Below are positions 1 to 5,731 of a stretch of 7,062 nucleotides of DNA, piece after piece. The notes beneath the pieces are model-generated. The model saw only the letters and a program-made list of their open reading frames with translations, was not told where the DNA came from and did not search any database. The DNA lies in contig CANGAY010000033.1 in assembly GCA_947451735.1 (NCBI GenBank), positions 1 through 7,062 of the forward strand. Direction: 5' to 3'. Each line of letters opens with the position of its first letter. Positions within the stretch are counted from its first letter, which is position 1. This DNA comes from Actinomycetota bacterium (GTDB lineage: Bacteria > Actinomycetota > Thermoleophilia > Miltoncostaeales > Miltoncostaeaceae). A program made the position numbers and the translations under genes.

Positions 1-94
1 CGGGTCCGTTAATCATGCGGGGTAGTCAATCACGGGCTCCGGCGCCCGCGGTCGCACCGCGCCCGTGCGGAACCGTGGCCGTGGATACCGCTGT

Positions 95-100
95 TACCCT
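95..100 (+). promoter_or_regulatory. Candidate -10 element of a leaderless promoter (membrane protein/protease operon)
   Basis: TACCCT fits the actinobacterial -10 pattern TANNNT and lies 6 nt before the GTG at 107. That spacing would put the transcription start on or next to the start codon, giving a leaderless mRNA. No Shine-Dalgarno sequence precedes the GTG, which fits. No convincing -35 box is visible 16-19 bp upstream. The rest of bases 1-94 shows no gene I can support; it may hold the tail of a neighbour outside the window. Confidence 0.45.
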
Positions 101-106
101 CGCCCC

Positions 107-478
107 GTGTCGGAATTTCAGCTGGTGATCGATGAGGAGCCCCGGGGACCGGGGGCGAAGTGGCACCGGGCGCTGCTCGGGCGACGCCTGCTGTTCGCCG
201 TGCTGCTGGCCGCGGCCGAGGCCGTGCTGCTGCTGGTGTGGCGTCCGTCGCTCCTGTGGGTCATTCTGGGCGGCGCCATCGTGCTGGCCGCCTGTGCCGG
301 GCTGCTGGGCCGCGTGGGCCCGGGGCTCGGCCGCGACGTGCTCATCATCCTCGGTGGCGCGCAGGCCATTCTCATCGCCATCCCGCTGGTCATCGGGTTC
401 GGGATCCTCGTGGCGGTGGTGGTGGGCATCGTGCTCATCGCGGGCCTCGTGTTCGTGGCCTTCGCGAGGAAGTCGTGA
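107..478 (+). CDS. Small four-helix integral membrane protein, unknown function
   Basis: A 123-residue protein starting at GTG 107. The frame is open back to an ATG at 65, but that would add an Arg/Tyr/Cys-rich stretch, and the GTG sits ideally behind a -10-like hexamer. The first 26 residues are polar (SEFQLVIDEEPRGPG), with the basic stretch ALLGRR leading into four likely membrane helices at about 27-45, 49-68, 77-96 and 97-118, and a basic C-terminus (ARKS). The segment GRDVLIILGGAQAILIAIP between helices 2 and 3 is the most distinctive part. I do not recognise a named family. Its TGA stop overlaps the ATG of the downstream S8 protease by one base (TGATG), so the two are very likely co-transcribed and translationally coupled. 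It could anchor or assist the protease, but that is inference from position only. Confidence 0.75.
   Translation: MSEFQLVIDEEPRGPGAKWHRALLGRRLLFAVLLAAAEAVLLLVWRPSLLWVILGGAIVLAACAGLLGRVGPGLGRDVLIILGGAQAILIAIPLVIGFGILVAVVVGIVLIAGLVFVAFARKS
466..471 (+). promoter_or_regulatory. Shine-Dalgarno site for the S8 protease
   Basis: GAGGAA inside the last codons of the upstream membrane-protein gene, 6 nt before ATG 478. It decides the start: although the frame is open far upstream, this ribosome-binding site and the TGATG junction support ATG 478 rather than a start inside the preceding gene. Confidence 0.6.
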
Positions 479-1812
479 TGGCCATGCACGCGGCGCCACC
501 GGTGGCCGCGCTCGTCGCCCCGGTGCACATGTCGGCCCGTGTGCCCATGCAGGTGGACCCCGACGCCGCCACACTGGCCGCCCAGCCGTACCTGCGCCTC
601 ATCCGCTGGGTGGGGGTGACGTCCCCGATCAACACACCTGTGGTCGCCGTGCTCGACACGGGCGTGCAGCAGGGGGCCGCCGGGCTGCAGGGGCGCATCA
701 GCGCAACCGGCGCCATGTCGTTTGTGAGCGGTGGCAATGCGCTGGTCGACCCGGAGGGGCACGGCACGCACGTGGCCGGAATCATCGCCACGGTGGCATC
801 CGGCACCGCGACGAGCCCCGGGGTGTCGATCCTGCCGGTGCAGATCGCCGACGCCCAGGGCAGCACGTCGGCCCAGGCCCTGGCGTCCGGTATCCGGTAC
901 GCCATCTCGCGCGGTGCGAAGGTGATCAACCTGAGCGTGCAGGGGGCGGGTTACTCGAAGGTGGAGCAATCGGCCATTGACGATGCCACCCGCGCCGGCG
1001 CGCTGGTCATCGCCGCATCCGGCAACACCGGCACCGATGCCAAGGAGTATCCGGGCGCCTACCGCCACGTGCTCGCAGTTGGCGCAGTCGATCCGTCGGG
1101 CCAGCCACTGCCCGAGTCCACACGCGGCCTGCAGGTGGCCATCGCCGCTCCGGGGCAGGACATCCTCTCGAGCAGTCACGATCTCAACGCGCGCTTCGAG
1201 ACGCGCAGCGGCACATCCATGGCCGCTGCCGTCATCAGTGGCGTGGCGGCCCGCATTCTGGCCGCGCGCCCCACGCTGAGCCCCGCGCAGGTGACGGACC
1301 TCATCATGTCGTCGGGTGGCAATCCGGCATCGGCGGTCGATCGTGCCCGCGGCACGGGTGTGGTCAATCTGGTGAAGGCGCTGCGCACCCGCACACCGCT
1401 GCCCGACGCCGCCGAGCCCGACGACGACCCGCCCAACGCCCGCCTGCTGCCCGCGCTCATCGCGAAGGGGCAGACCCAGGGCGAGCGCTACGGGCGCCTT
1501 CGCACGTGGGCCGACCTGCGCGACGACGCCGTGGTGCACCTCGAGGCCGGGCAGGTGCTCACCGCCGAGGCCACCGTGAGCAACAACTCCGACGTCGACC
1601 TCTACGTGTGGCGCCCCGGTGCCCCGGCCATCAAGAGCGACACCACGTTCCCCCGCCAGTGGCTGGCCATGGGGGCGGTCAATCGCGGCAGCGTCGAGAA
1701 CCTCAGGTACCGGGCCTCGCAGGCCGGCGACTACGTACTCGAGGTGCGTCTGGCGGGCGCCCAGCGCATCGTGCGGCCGCGCTACCACCTGCAGGTGACG
1801 GTCTCGAACTAG
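478..1812 (+). CDS. Subtilisin-like S8 family serine protease with C-terminal PPC-like domain
   Basis: A 444-residue endopeptidase of the subtilase family (MEROPS S8). The catalytic domain spans about residues 37-305 and has all active-site elements: Asp60 in VAVLDTGV, His95 in GHGTHVAG, oxyanion-hole Asn183 in AASGNTG and nucleophile Ser247 in SGTSMAAA. A linker with AEPDDDPPNARLL, resembling the start of PPC (bacterial pre-peptidase C-terminal) domains, leads to a beta-rich module at about 340-443 with DVDLYVWRP and AGDYVLEVRL, also typical of PPC folds. Only about 36 residues precede the catalytic domain. There is no I9-type propeptide, and residues 1-22 are mildly hydrophobic but lack a basic n-region, so I cannot call a classical Sec signal. 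The start is ATG 478, overlapping the previous stop; ATG 484 and GTG 475 are alternatives. Substrate unknown. PPC domains usually occur in exported proteases, which makes the missing signal odd. Confidence 0.93.
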   Translation: MAMHAAPPVAALVAPVHMSARVPMQVDPDAATLAAQPYLRLIRWVGVTSPINTPVVAVLDTGVQQGAAGLQGRISATGAMSFVSGGNALVDPEGHGTHVAGIIATVASGTATSPGVSILPVQIADAQGSTSAQALASGIRYAISRGAKVINLSVQGAGYSKVEQSAIDDATRAGALVIAASGNTGTDAKEYPGAYRHVLAVGAVDPSGQPLPESTRGLQVAIAAPGQDILSSSHDLNARFETRSGTSMAAAVISGVAARILAARPTLSPAQVTDLIMSSGGNPASAVDRARGTGVVNLVKALRTRTPLPDAAEPDDDPPNARLLPALIAKGQTQGERYGRLRTWADLRDDAVVHLEAGQVLTAEATVSNNSDVDLYVWRPGAPAIKSDTTFPRQWLAMGAVNRGSVENLRYRASQAGDYVLEVRLAGAQRIVRPRYHLQVTVSN

Positions 1813-1818
1813 CCCGCG

Positions 1819-1835
1819 GGCGTTGCACAAACGCC
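1819..1835 (+). terminator. Short GC-rich hairpin after the protease gene, possible weak terminator
   Basis: GGCGTT (1819-1824) and AACGCC (1830-1835) form a perfect 6-bp stem with a 5-nt loop, starting 7 nt after the protease stop codon. No T-tract follows, so it is not a classical intrinsic terminator. In GC-rich actinobacteria such I-shaped hairpins can end transcripts, and here it separates the protease from ppk1. Confidence 0.3.
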
Positions 1836-1854
1836 AACGGCGGTGGAAGCGCGT

Positions 1855-1878
1855 GGGCAAATGGGCAATCCTTGCCCC
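1855..1878 (+). repeat. Clustered GGGCAA repeats (two direct, one inverted) at the ppk1 start
   Basis: GGGCAA occurs at 1855-1860 and again at 1863-1868 (8-bp period), and its reverse complement TTGCCC lies at 1872-1877. The second and third copies form a 6-bp inverted repeat with a 3-nt spacer. The cluster ends directly at the proposed GTG start of ppk1 and covers the candidate -10 region. The arrangement could be an operator, but no known regulator site is recognised. Confidence 0.5.
1867..1872 (+). promoter_or_regulatory. Weak candidate -10 element for ppk1
   Basis: AATCCT lies 6 nt before GTG 1879, the same spacing as TACCCT before the GTG at 107, and the following spacers are nearly identical (TGCCCC versus CGCCCC). 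It matches TANNNT imperfectly because the first base is A. No Shine-Dalgarno sequence precedes the GTG, consistent with leaderless initiation. Confidence 0.3.
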
Positions 1879-3975
1879 GTGACCACCACCAGCGGAACCG
1901 AGCCGCGCGACCTCACGGATCCGCGCCTCTACGTCAATCGCGAGCTCTCGTGGCTCGACTTCAACTCGCGCGTGCTCGAACTGGCCGAGGACGAGTCGCA
2001 GCCGCTGCTCGAGCGCGCGAAGTTCCTGGCCATCTTCTCGAGCAACCTCGACGAGTTCTTCATGGTGCGCGTGGCCAGCGTGCTGGATGCCATCGAGGCC
2101 GGGCGCCCGTCGAGCACGCCCGACCAGCTGCCGCGCGAAGAGGTGATGGCGCGCATCCGCCAGCGGGTGCTCGAACTCATCCAGCGCCAGGCCGCCTGCT
2201 GGCGCGACTCCGTGCGTCCCCAGCTGGTGCGCGAGGGCATCGTGGTGACCAATCTGGAGGACCTGCCGGCCGAGGACCGCGCCGACCTCGATCGCCGCTT
2301 CGAGCGCGAGGTGGCCCCCGTGCTCATCCCGCTCGCCGTCGGTCCCGGGCTGCCCTTCCCGTACATCAGCGGCCTCGCGCTCAACCTGGGGCTCGACGTG
2401 CACGACCCGCGCACCGGCGAGTCGCGGTTCGCGCGCATCAAGGTGCCCAAGATGGTGCCCCGCCTGGTGCGCGCGGGTGACGCCCTTGTGCCGGTTGAGC
2501 AGATCATCGCCGCCAACCTCGACGACTTCTTCCCGGGCATGGAGATCCGCCGCCGCGTGTTCTTCCGCGTCACGCGCGACGCCGACTTCAGCATCAGCGA
2601 CGAGGCCGACGACCTGCTGAACGCGGTGGAGCGCGAGCTCAGTCGCCGCCGCTTCGGCGGCCCCGTGCGCCTTGAGGTGGAGGCAGGCAGCAGCCAGACG
2701 CTGCTCGAGGAGATCAAGGCGGGTCTCGGCGTCGAGGATCCGGACGTCTATCCGATCTCGGCACTGCTTGACCTCACGTGCCTGTGGCAGGTGGTGGGCA
2801 TCGACCGCCCCGACCTGAAGGACGCGCCGTGGGAGCCGCGTGAGCCCGCGCGCCTGCTGGATGGCGGCGACGAGGTGGGCATCTTCAACGAGATCCGCCG
2901 CGGCGACATCCTGGTGCACCACCCGTACGACTCGTTCGAGGCCAGCGTGGCGCGGTTCGTGCGCGAGGCGTCGGAGGATCCCGACGTGGTGACCATCGAG
3001 CAGACGCTCTACCGCACGTCGGGCGACACGCCCATCGTGCCCGCGCTCATCCGCGCGGCCGAGCGCGGCAAGGGCACCGTGTGCCTGGTGGAGCTGAAGG
3101 CCCGGTTCGACGAGGAGCGCAACATCCGCTGGGCCAAGGCCCTCGAGCGTGCCGGCGTGCACGTGGTGTACGGCCTGCCCGGGCTCAAGACCCACGCCAA
3201 GCTGTGTCTGGTGGTGCGACGCGAGGGCAACCGCCTGCGCCGCTACGCCCACATCGGCACCGGCAACTACCACCCCACCACGGCACGGCTCTACACCGAC
3301 ATCGGGCTGTTCACGTGCCGCGAGGAGGTGGTGGACGACGTCGCCGACCTCTTCAACTACCTCACCGGCTTCTCGCAGGCGCCGCGGTACCGCACCGCAC
3401 TCGTGGCGCCCGAGCACCTGCGCGACCAGATGATCGACCAGATCGAGTGGGTCACCGCCGGGCAGCTGGAGGGGCGCCCGGGGCACATCCGCATGAAGCT
3501 CAACTCGATGATCGACGGTCCGCTCACCCGGGCGCTCTTCCGCGCATCGCAGGCCGGCGTGCCCATCGAGCTGGTCATCCGCGGAATCTGCGGGTTCCTG
3601 CCGGGCGTGGTGGGCGTGAGCGAGAACATCCGCGTGTCGTCGGTGGTGGGGCGCTTTCTCGAGCACTCCCGCGTGTTCGCCTTTGACAGCGGCGACGAGC
3701 GCCGCGTGCTCATGGGCTCGGCCGACTTCATGGCCCGCAACCTCGACGACCGCGTGGAGCTCATCACGCCGGTGGGGGACCCGGTGCTGGCCGACGAGCT
3801 GGTGGGCATGCTCGACCTGATGCTCGCCGACACCAGCAATGCGTGGGTGCTGCACCCCGACGGGGCATGGACGCGCCGGCGCCCCGACGAGGGCGTGCCG
3901 GCGTTCAGCAGCCAGGTGGCGCTGATGGAGCAGGCCGCCCCGCGCCCGGTGGCCAGCCCGCGCGACGACGCCTGA
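1879..3975 (+). CDS. ppk1: Polyphosphate kinase PPK1
   Basis: A 698-residue enzyme that reversibly transfers the gamma-phosphate of ATP to inorganic polyphosphate. The N-terminal domain shows YVNRELSWLDFN (18-29) and FSSNLDEFFMVRV (53-65, with the ATP-contacting Asn at 56). The two phospholipase-D-like catalytic domains carry His439 in KTHAKL, the counterpart of the autophosphorylated His435 of E. coli PPK, and His596 in LEHSRVF, matching E. coli His592. Arg379 (TLYR) and Arg409 (ELKARF) match E. coli Arg375 and Arg405; all four keep a constant +4 offset, so the core is complete and uninterrupted. GTG 1879 is preferred because PPK1 homology begins soon after it and it has a leaderless-type context; ATG 1861 and GTG 1843 are in-frame alternatives adding 6 or 12 residues. 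No ppx, phoU, NUDIX or phosphate-transport gene lies beside it in this window. Confidence 0.97.
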   Translation: MTTTSGTEPRDLTDPRLYVNRELSWLDFNSRVLELAEDESQPLLERAKFLAIFSSNLDEFFMVRVASVLDAIEAGRPSSTPDQLPREEVMARIRQRVLELIQRQAACWRDSVRPQLVREGIVVTNLEDLPAEDRADLDRRFEREVAPVLIPLAVGPGLPFPYISGLALNLGLDVHDPRTGESRFARIKVPKMVPRLVRAGDALVPVEQIIAANLDDFFPGMEIRRRVFFRVTRDADFSISDEADDLLNAVERELSRRRFGGPVRLEVEAGSSQTLLEEIKAGLGVEDPDVYPISALLDLTCLWQVVGIDRPDLKDAPWEPREPARLLDGGDEVGIFNEIRRGDILVHHPYDSFEASVARFVREASEDPDVVTIEQTLYRTSGDTPIVPALIRAAERGKGTVCLVELKARFDEERNIRWAKALERAGVHVVYGLPGLKTHAKLCLVVRREGNRLRRYAHIGTGNYHPTTARLYTDIGLFTCREEVVDDVADLFNYLTGFSQAPRYRTALVAPEHLRDQMIDQIEWVTAGQLEGRPGHIRMKLNSMIDGPLTRALFRASQAGVPIELVIRGICGFLPGVVGVSENIRVSSVVGRFLEHSRVFAFDSGDERRVLMGSADFMARNLDDRVELITPVGDPVLADELVGMLDLMLADTSNAWVLHPDGAWTRRRPDEGVPAFSSQVALMEQAAPRPVASPRDDA

Positions 3976-3990
3976 TCGCCACCGCCGCGA

Positions 3991-3996
3991 TATGGT
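3991..3996 (+). promoter_or_regulatory. Candidate -10 element of a leaderless promoter (89-aa protein/yihY pair)
   Basis: TATGGT is a good match to TANNNT and lies 7 nt before GTG 4004, within the 28-base gap after ppk1. No ribosome-binding site precedes the GTG, so a transcript starting at or near 4004 would be leaderless. No clear -35 box is seen; it would fall inside the end of ppk1. The alternative is that ATG 3992, inside this hexamer, is the start codon and no promoter is present. Confidence 0.5.
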
Positions 3997-4003
3997 GGTG
4001 CGC

Positions 4004-4273
4004 GTGACCACCGAGAACACTCCCGAAACCACGGCGCCCACGTGGACACCGGCCGAGAAGCCCGTGTTCAACTCGCCGGCTGCCGACCTCAACCAGCTGC
4101 GCAACGAGGCCAAGCGCATCGCCGATGCCGCGCCGGGGCAGCCCGTGCACGACGCCGTGCTGCTGCGCGCCCGCGCGCTGGCCGCGGCGCTCGACCACGA
4201 CCTGGGCCTGCCCGAGCGATCCGAGGGCCTCTCGTACGCCGACCTGGCCGTGCTGCTGTCGCAGTCGCGGTAG
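4004..4273 (+). CDS. Small hypothetical protein (89 aa), unrecognised
   Basis: The coding preference fits a real gene filling the space between ppk1 and yihY. The first 20 or so residues are Thr/Pro-rich and probably disordered (TTENTPETTAPTWTPAEKP). The rest looks alpha-helical and soluble: a helix around DLNQLRNEAKRIADA, then HDAVLLRARALAAALDHDL, then a C-terminal DLAVLLSQSR. There is no membrane segment, signal peptide, cysteine pair or known enzymatic motif. The start is taken as GTG 4004, giving VTTENTPE, much like the VTTTSGTE start of ppk1; ATG 3992 would add four residues. Only 7 nt separate its stop from the next gene, so it is probably co-transcribed with yihY. I do not recognise the family and assign no function. 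Confidence 0.65.
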   Translation: MTTENTPETTAPTWTPAEKPVFNSPAADLNQLRNEAKRIADAAPGQPVHDAVLLRARALAAALDHDLGLPERSEGLSYADLAVLLSQSR

Positions 4274-4280
4274 CCCGCGG

Positions 4281-5171
4281 GTGGCCGGTCGCGTGACCCG
4301 CGCGTTCCGGAGGGTGTGGAGCCTCACCGTCGCCGTCACGGGGCGGGTTGCCCGGCACGGGCAGATGGCCCGTGCCAGCCAGTTCGCCTACGTGTCGTTC
4401 CTGGCGTCCATCCCGTTCGTGTTCGTGCTGGTCTCGGTGCTCGGCCTCGTCGCCACGCCCGACGACTACGCCGAGGTGGTCAACCGCGCCCGTGGCACCA
4501 TCCCCGACCAGCTCGCGAACTTCCTGGACGGCCTGCTCAAGTCGGCGTCTGCCAGCACCTCGCAGTCGGCCCTGTTCCTCGGCATCGGTCTCATCACCGG
4601 GCTGTGGCTTGCCGGCAACGTCACCGGCTCGATCACCGATGGGCTCGATGACGCCCTGCAGCGCCCGCACCGCCCGTGGGTGAAGGGCAAGGCGCGCGCC
4701 TTGGCGCTGGCGGCCATCACCGCCCTGGTGTTCGCGCTCACCACCGTCATGGCCGTGCTCGGCCCGGCCGTCATCCGCTGGGGCTTCGATCAGGTCAATG
4801 CCTCGGCGTTCAGCCAGTTGGCCACGCAGCTGCTGGTGGGGCTGCTCAGCGCCATCATCTTCTGGGCCTATCTGGTCATGCTCTACCGCTTCGCGCCCAA
4901 CGACGACGGCCTGCGCTGGCGCAGCGCCGTGCTGGGTGCGCTGGTTGGCGTGGTGGGCTGGCTCATCGTGGCCAACCTCTTCCGGCTCTACGTCGATCAC
5001 ATCGGTTCGTACAACCGCGTGTACGGATCACTCGGCGTGGTGGTGATCTTCCTGGTGTTCCTGTACCTCACCGGGCTCACGGTGCTCATCGGCGGCGAGA
5101 CGAGTGCGGAACTGCAGGACCGCCGCGCTGCCGACCGGGCGCGCGATCCGGTGCCGCCCGCCTTTCCCTAG
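4281..5171 (+). CDS. yihY: YihY/BrkB family integral membrane protein
   Basis: A 296-residue inner-membrane protein of the YihY/virulence factor BrkB family. The family was once mislabelled ribonuclease BN; its true role is unsettled, with transport or envelope functions proposed. About six membrane helices are visible, near residues 35-57, 97-115, 140-163, 180-203, 215-236 and 250-271. Family signatures are LYRFAPN (201-207), the VGWLIVANLFRLYV helix (225-238), YNRVYGSLG (244-252) and the ending VLIGGE (268-273), followed by a charged tail. A basic N-terminal stretch (GRVTRAFRRVW) precedes helix 1. GTG 4281 is chosen because it follows the previous stop by 7 nt; GTG 4293 and GTG 4314 are alternatives, and none has a well-placed ribosome-binding site. 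The TAG stop shares bases with the stop of the convergent gene. The family assignment is firm; the exact start is not. Confidence 0.9.
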   Translation: MAGRVTRAFRRVWSLTVAVTGRVARHGQMARASQFAYVSFLASIPFVFVLVSVLGLVATPDDYAEVVNRARGTIPDQLANFLDGLLKSASASTSQSALFLGIGLITGLWLAGNVTGSITDGLDDALQRPHRPWVKGKARALALAAITALVFALTTVMAVLGPAVIRWGFDQVNASAFSQLATQLLVGLLSAIIFWAYLVMLYRFAPNDDGLRWRSAVLGALVGVVGWLIVANLFRLYVDHIGSYNRVYGSLGVVVIFLVFLYLTGLTVLIGGETSAELQDRRAADRARDPVPPAFP

Positions 5172-5731
5172 GCCCTTTTGCGGCGGTCGATCAACGCCCT
5201 GAGCGGCAGGTCGATGATCCACACGATCAGCGCCCAGCTGCCCAGCAGCGGGGTGAGCGGCACGGCCAGCAGGAAGATGATCGAGATCCGGATGGCCCCC
5301 CACGGCACCTCGTCGGTGACGTCCCAGCCCAGCAGGCCCAGACACAGCGTGGGCAGGGCCAGCAGCACCGCGTACACCGCGGTGCTGAACATGGTGAGCG
5401 GCGAGTTGGTGTAGTACTCGAGCCCGAACGGGATGAGGCACACCGTGGCCAGGAAGGCCATGTTGAACGCCATCTGCCGTGGCGTGGCGCGCTCGGGCAT
5501 GCGCTCGAAGATGTCGTGGTGGTGACGCCACAGTTCGACGATGACCGCGAAGGTGATGAGGAAGTAGATGATCGCCGGGATCGTCTGGTCGTTGAACGCC
5601 TCCCACTCCGACTGCCCCGGCCCCTGCACGGGCGGGCTGATGCGCAGCACCATGAGGGTGATGGCCACGGCCAGCACGGCGTCCGAGAAGAACTCCAGGC
5701 GCTGCGTGCTGATGTCGGTGGGTGTCTTCAT
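5168..5731 (-). CDS. TMEM175/DUF1211 family membrane protein (putative potassium channel)
   Basis: A 187-residue protein with the hallmark motif RLEFFSDAVLAVAITLMVL near the N-terminus: Arg11, Phe15, Ser16 and Asp17 form the RxxxFSD signature of TMEM175. Characterised bacterial members are potassium-permeable tetrameric channels with six helices per subunit. Six likely helices lie near 14-30, 50-68, 88-103, 113-134, 145-160 and 162-180. WRHHHDIF (68-75) after helix 2 matches the usual Trp/His loop, and the C-terminus is basic (DRRKRA). The start ATG overlaps the TGA of the upstream glycosylase gene as ATGA, and there is no Shine-Dalgarno sequence, so translation probably depends on coupling. 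An in-frame ATG three codons earlier (5740) is an alternative. Channel activity is inferred from the family; ion selectivity cannot be read from the sequence. Confidence 0.9.
   Translation of the reverse strand: MKTPTDISTQRLEFFSDAVLAVAITLMVLRISPPVQGPGQSEWEAFNDQTIPAIIYFLITFAVIVELWRHHHDIFERMPERATPRQMAFNMAFLATVCLIPFGLEYYTNSPLTMFSTAVYAVLLALPTLCLGLLGWDVTDEVPWGAIRISIIFLLAVPLTPLLGSWALIVWIIDLPLRALIDRRKRA

Noticed and set aside
1..94. Possible end of an upstream gene at the left edge
   Set aside because: Short open stretches run in from the edge (stops at 10-12 and 23-25 on the plus strand), but too few codons are visible to support a gene.
160..477. Upstream in-frame extension of the S8 protease, which would give 550 residues
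   Set aside because: It would overlap the 123-aa membrane-protein gene almost entirely in another frame and gives an Arg/Gly/Ala-rich translation without a signal peptide. ATG 478 has a ribosome-binding site and a TGATG junction.
118..4119. A 1333-codon open frame on the minus strand opposite the membrane protein, protease and ppk1
   Set aside because: Its translation is rich in His, Arg, Ala and Gly with no domain. The protease and ppk1 are in the same forward frame, so in GC-rich DNA a single antisense frame stays open across both. The plus-strand genes have full catalytic motifs.
1810..4281. TAGCCCGCGGG occurs right after two stop codons (1810-1820 and 4271-4281), and CCCGCGGG also at 6284 and 6521
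   Set aside because: The 8-bp GC palindrome is expected once or twice by chance at this composition, and the other copies lie inside coding sequence. The two post-stop copies are not placed consistently with respect to any promoter or terminator.
5153..5184. Possible bidirectional terminator at the convergent junction (GCCGC at 5153-5157, GCGGC at 5180-5184, with TTTT between)
   Set aside because: The stem is only 5 bp with a 22-nt loop, and the T-run lies inside the loop rather than after the stem.
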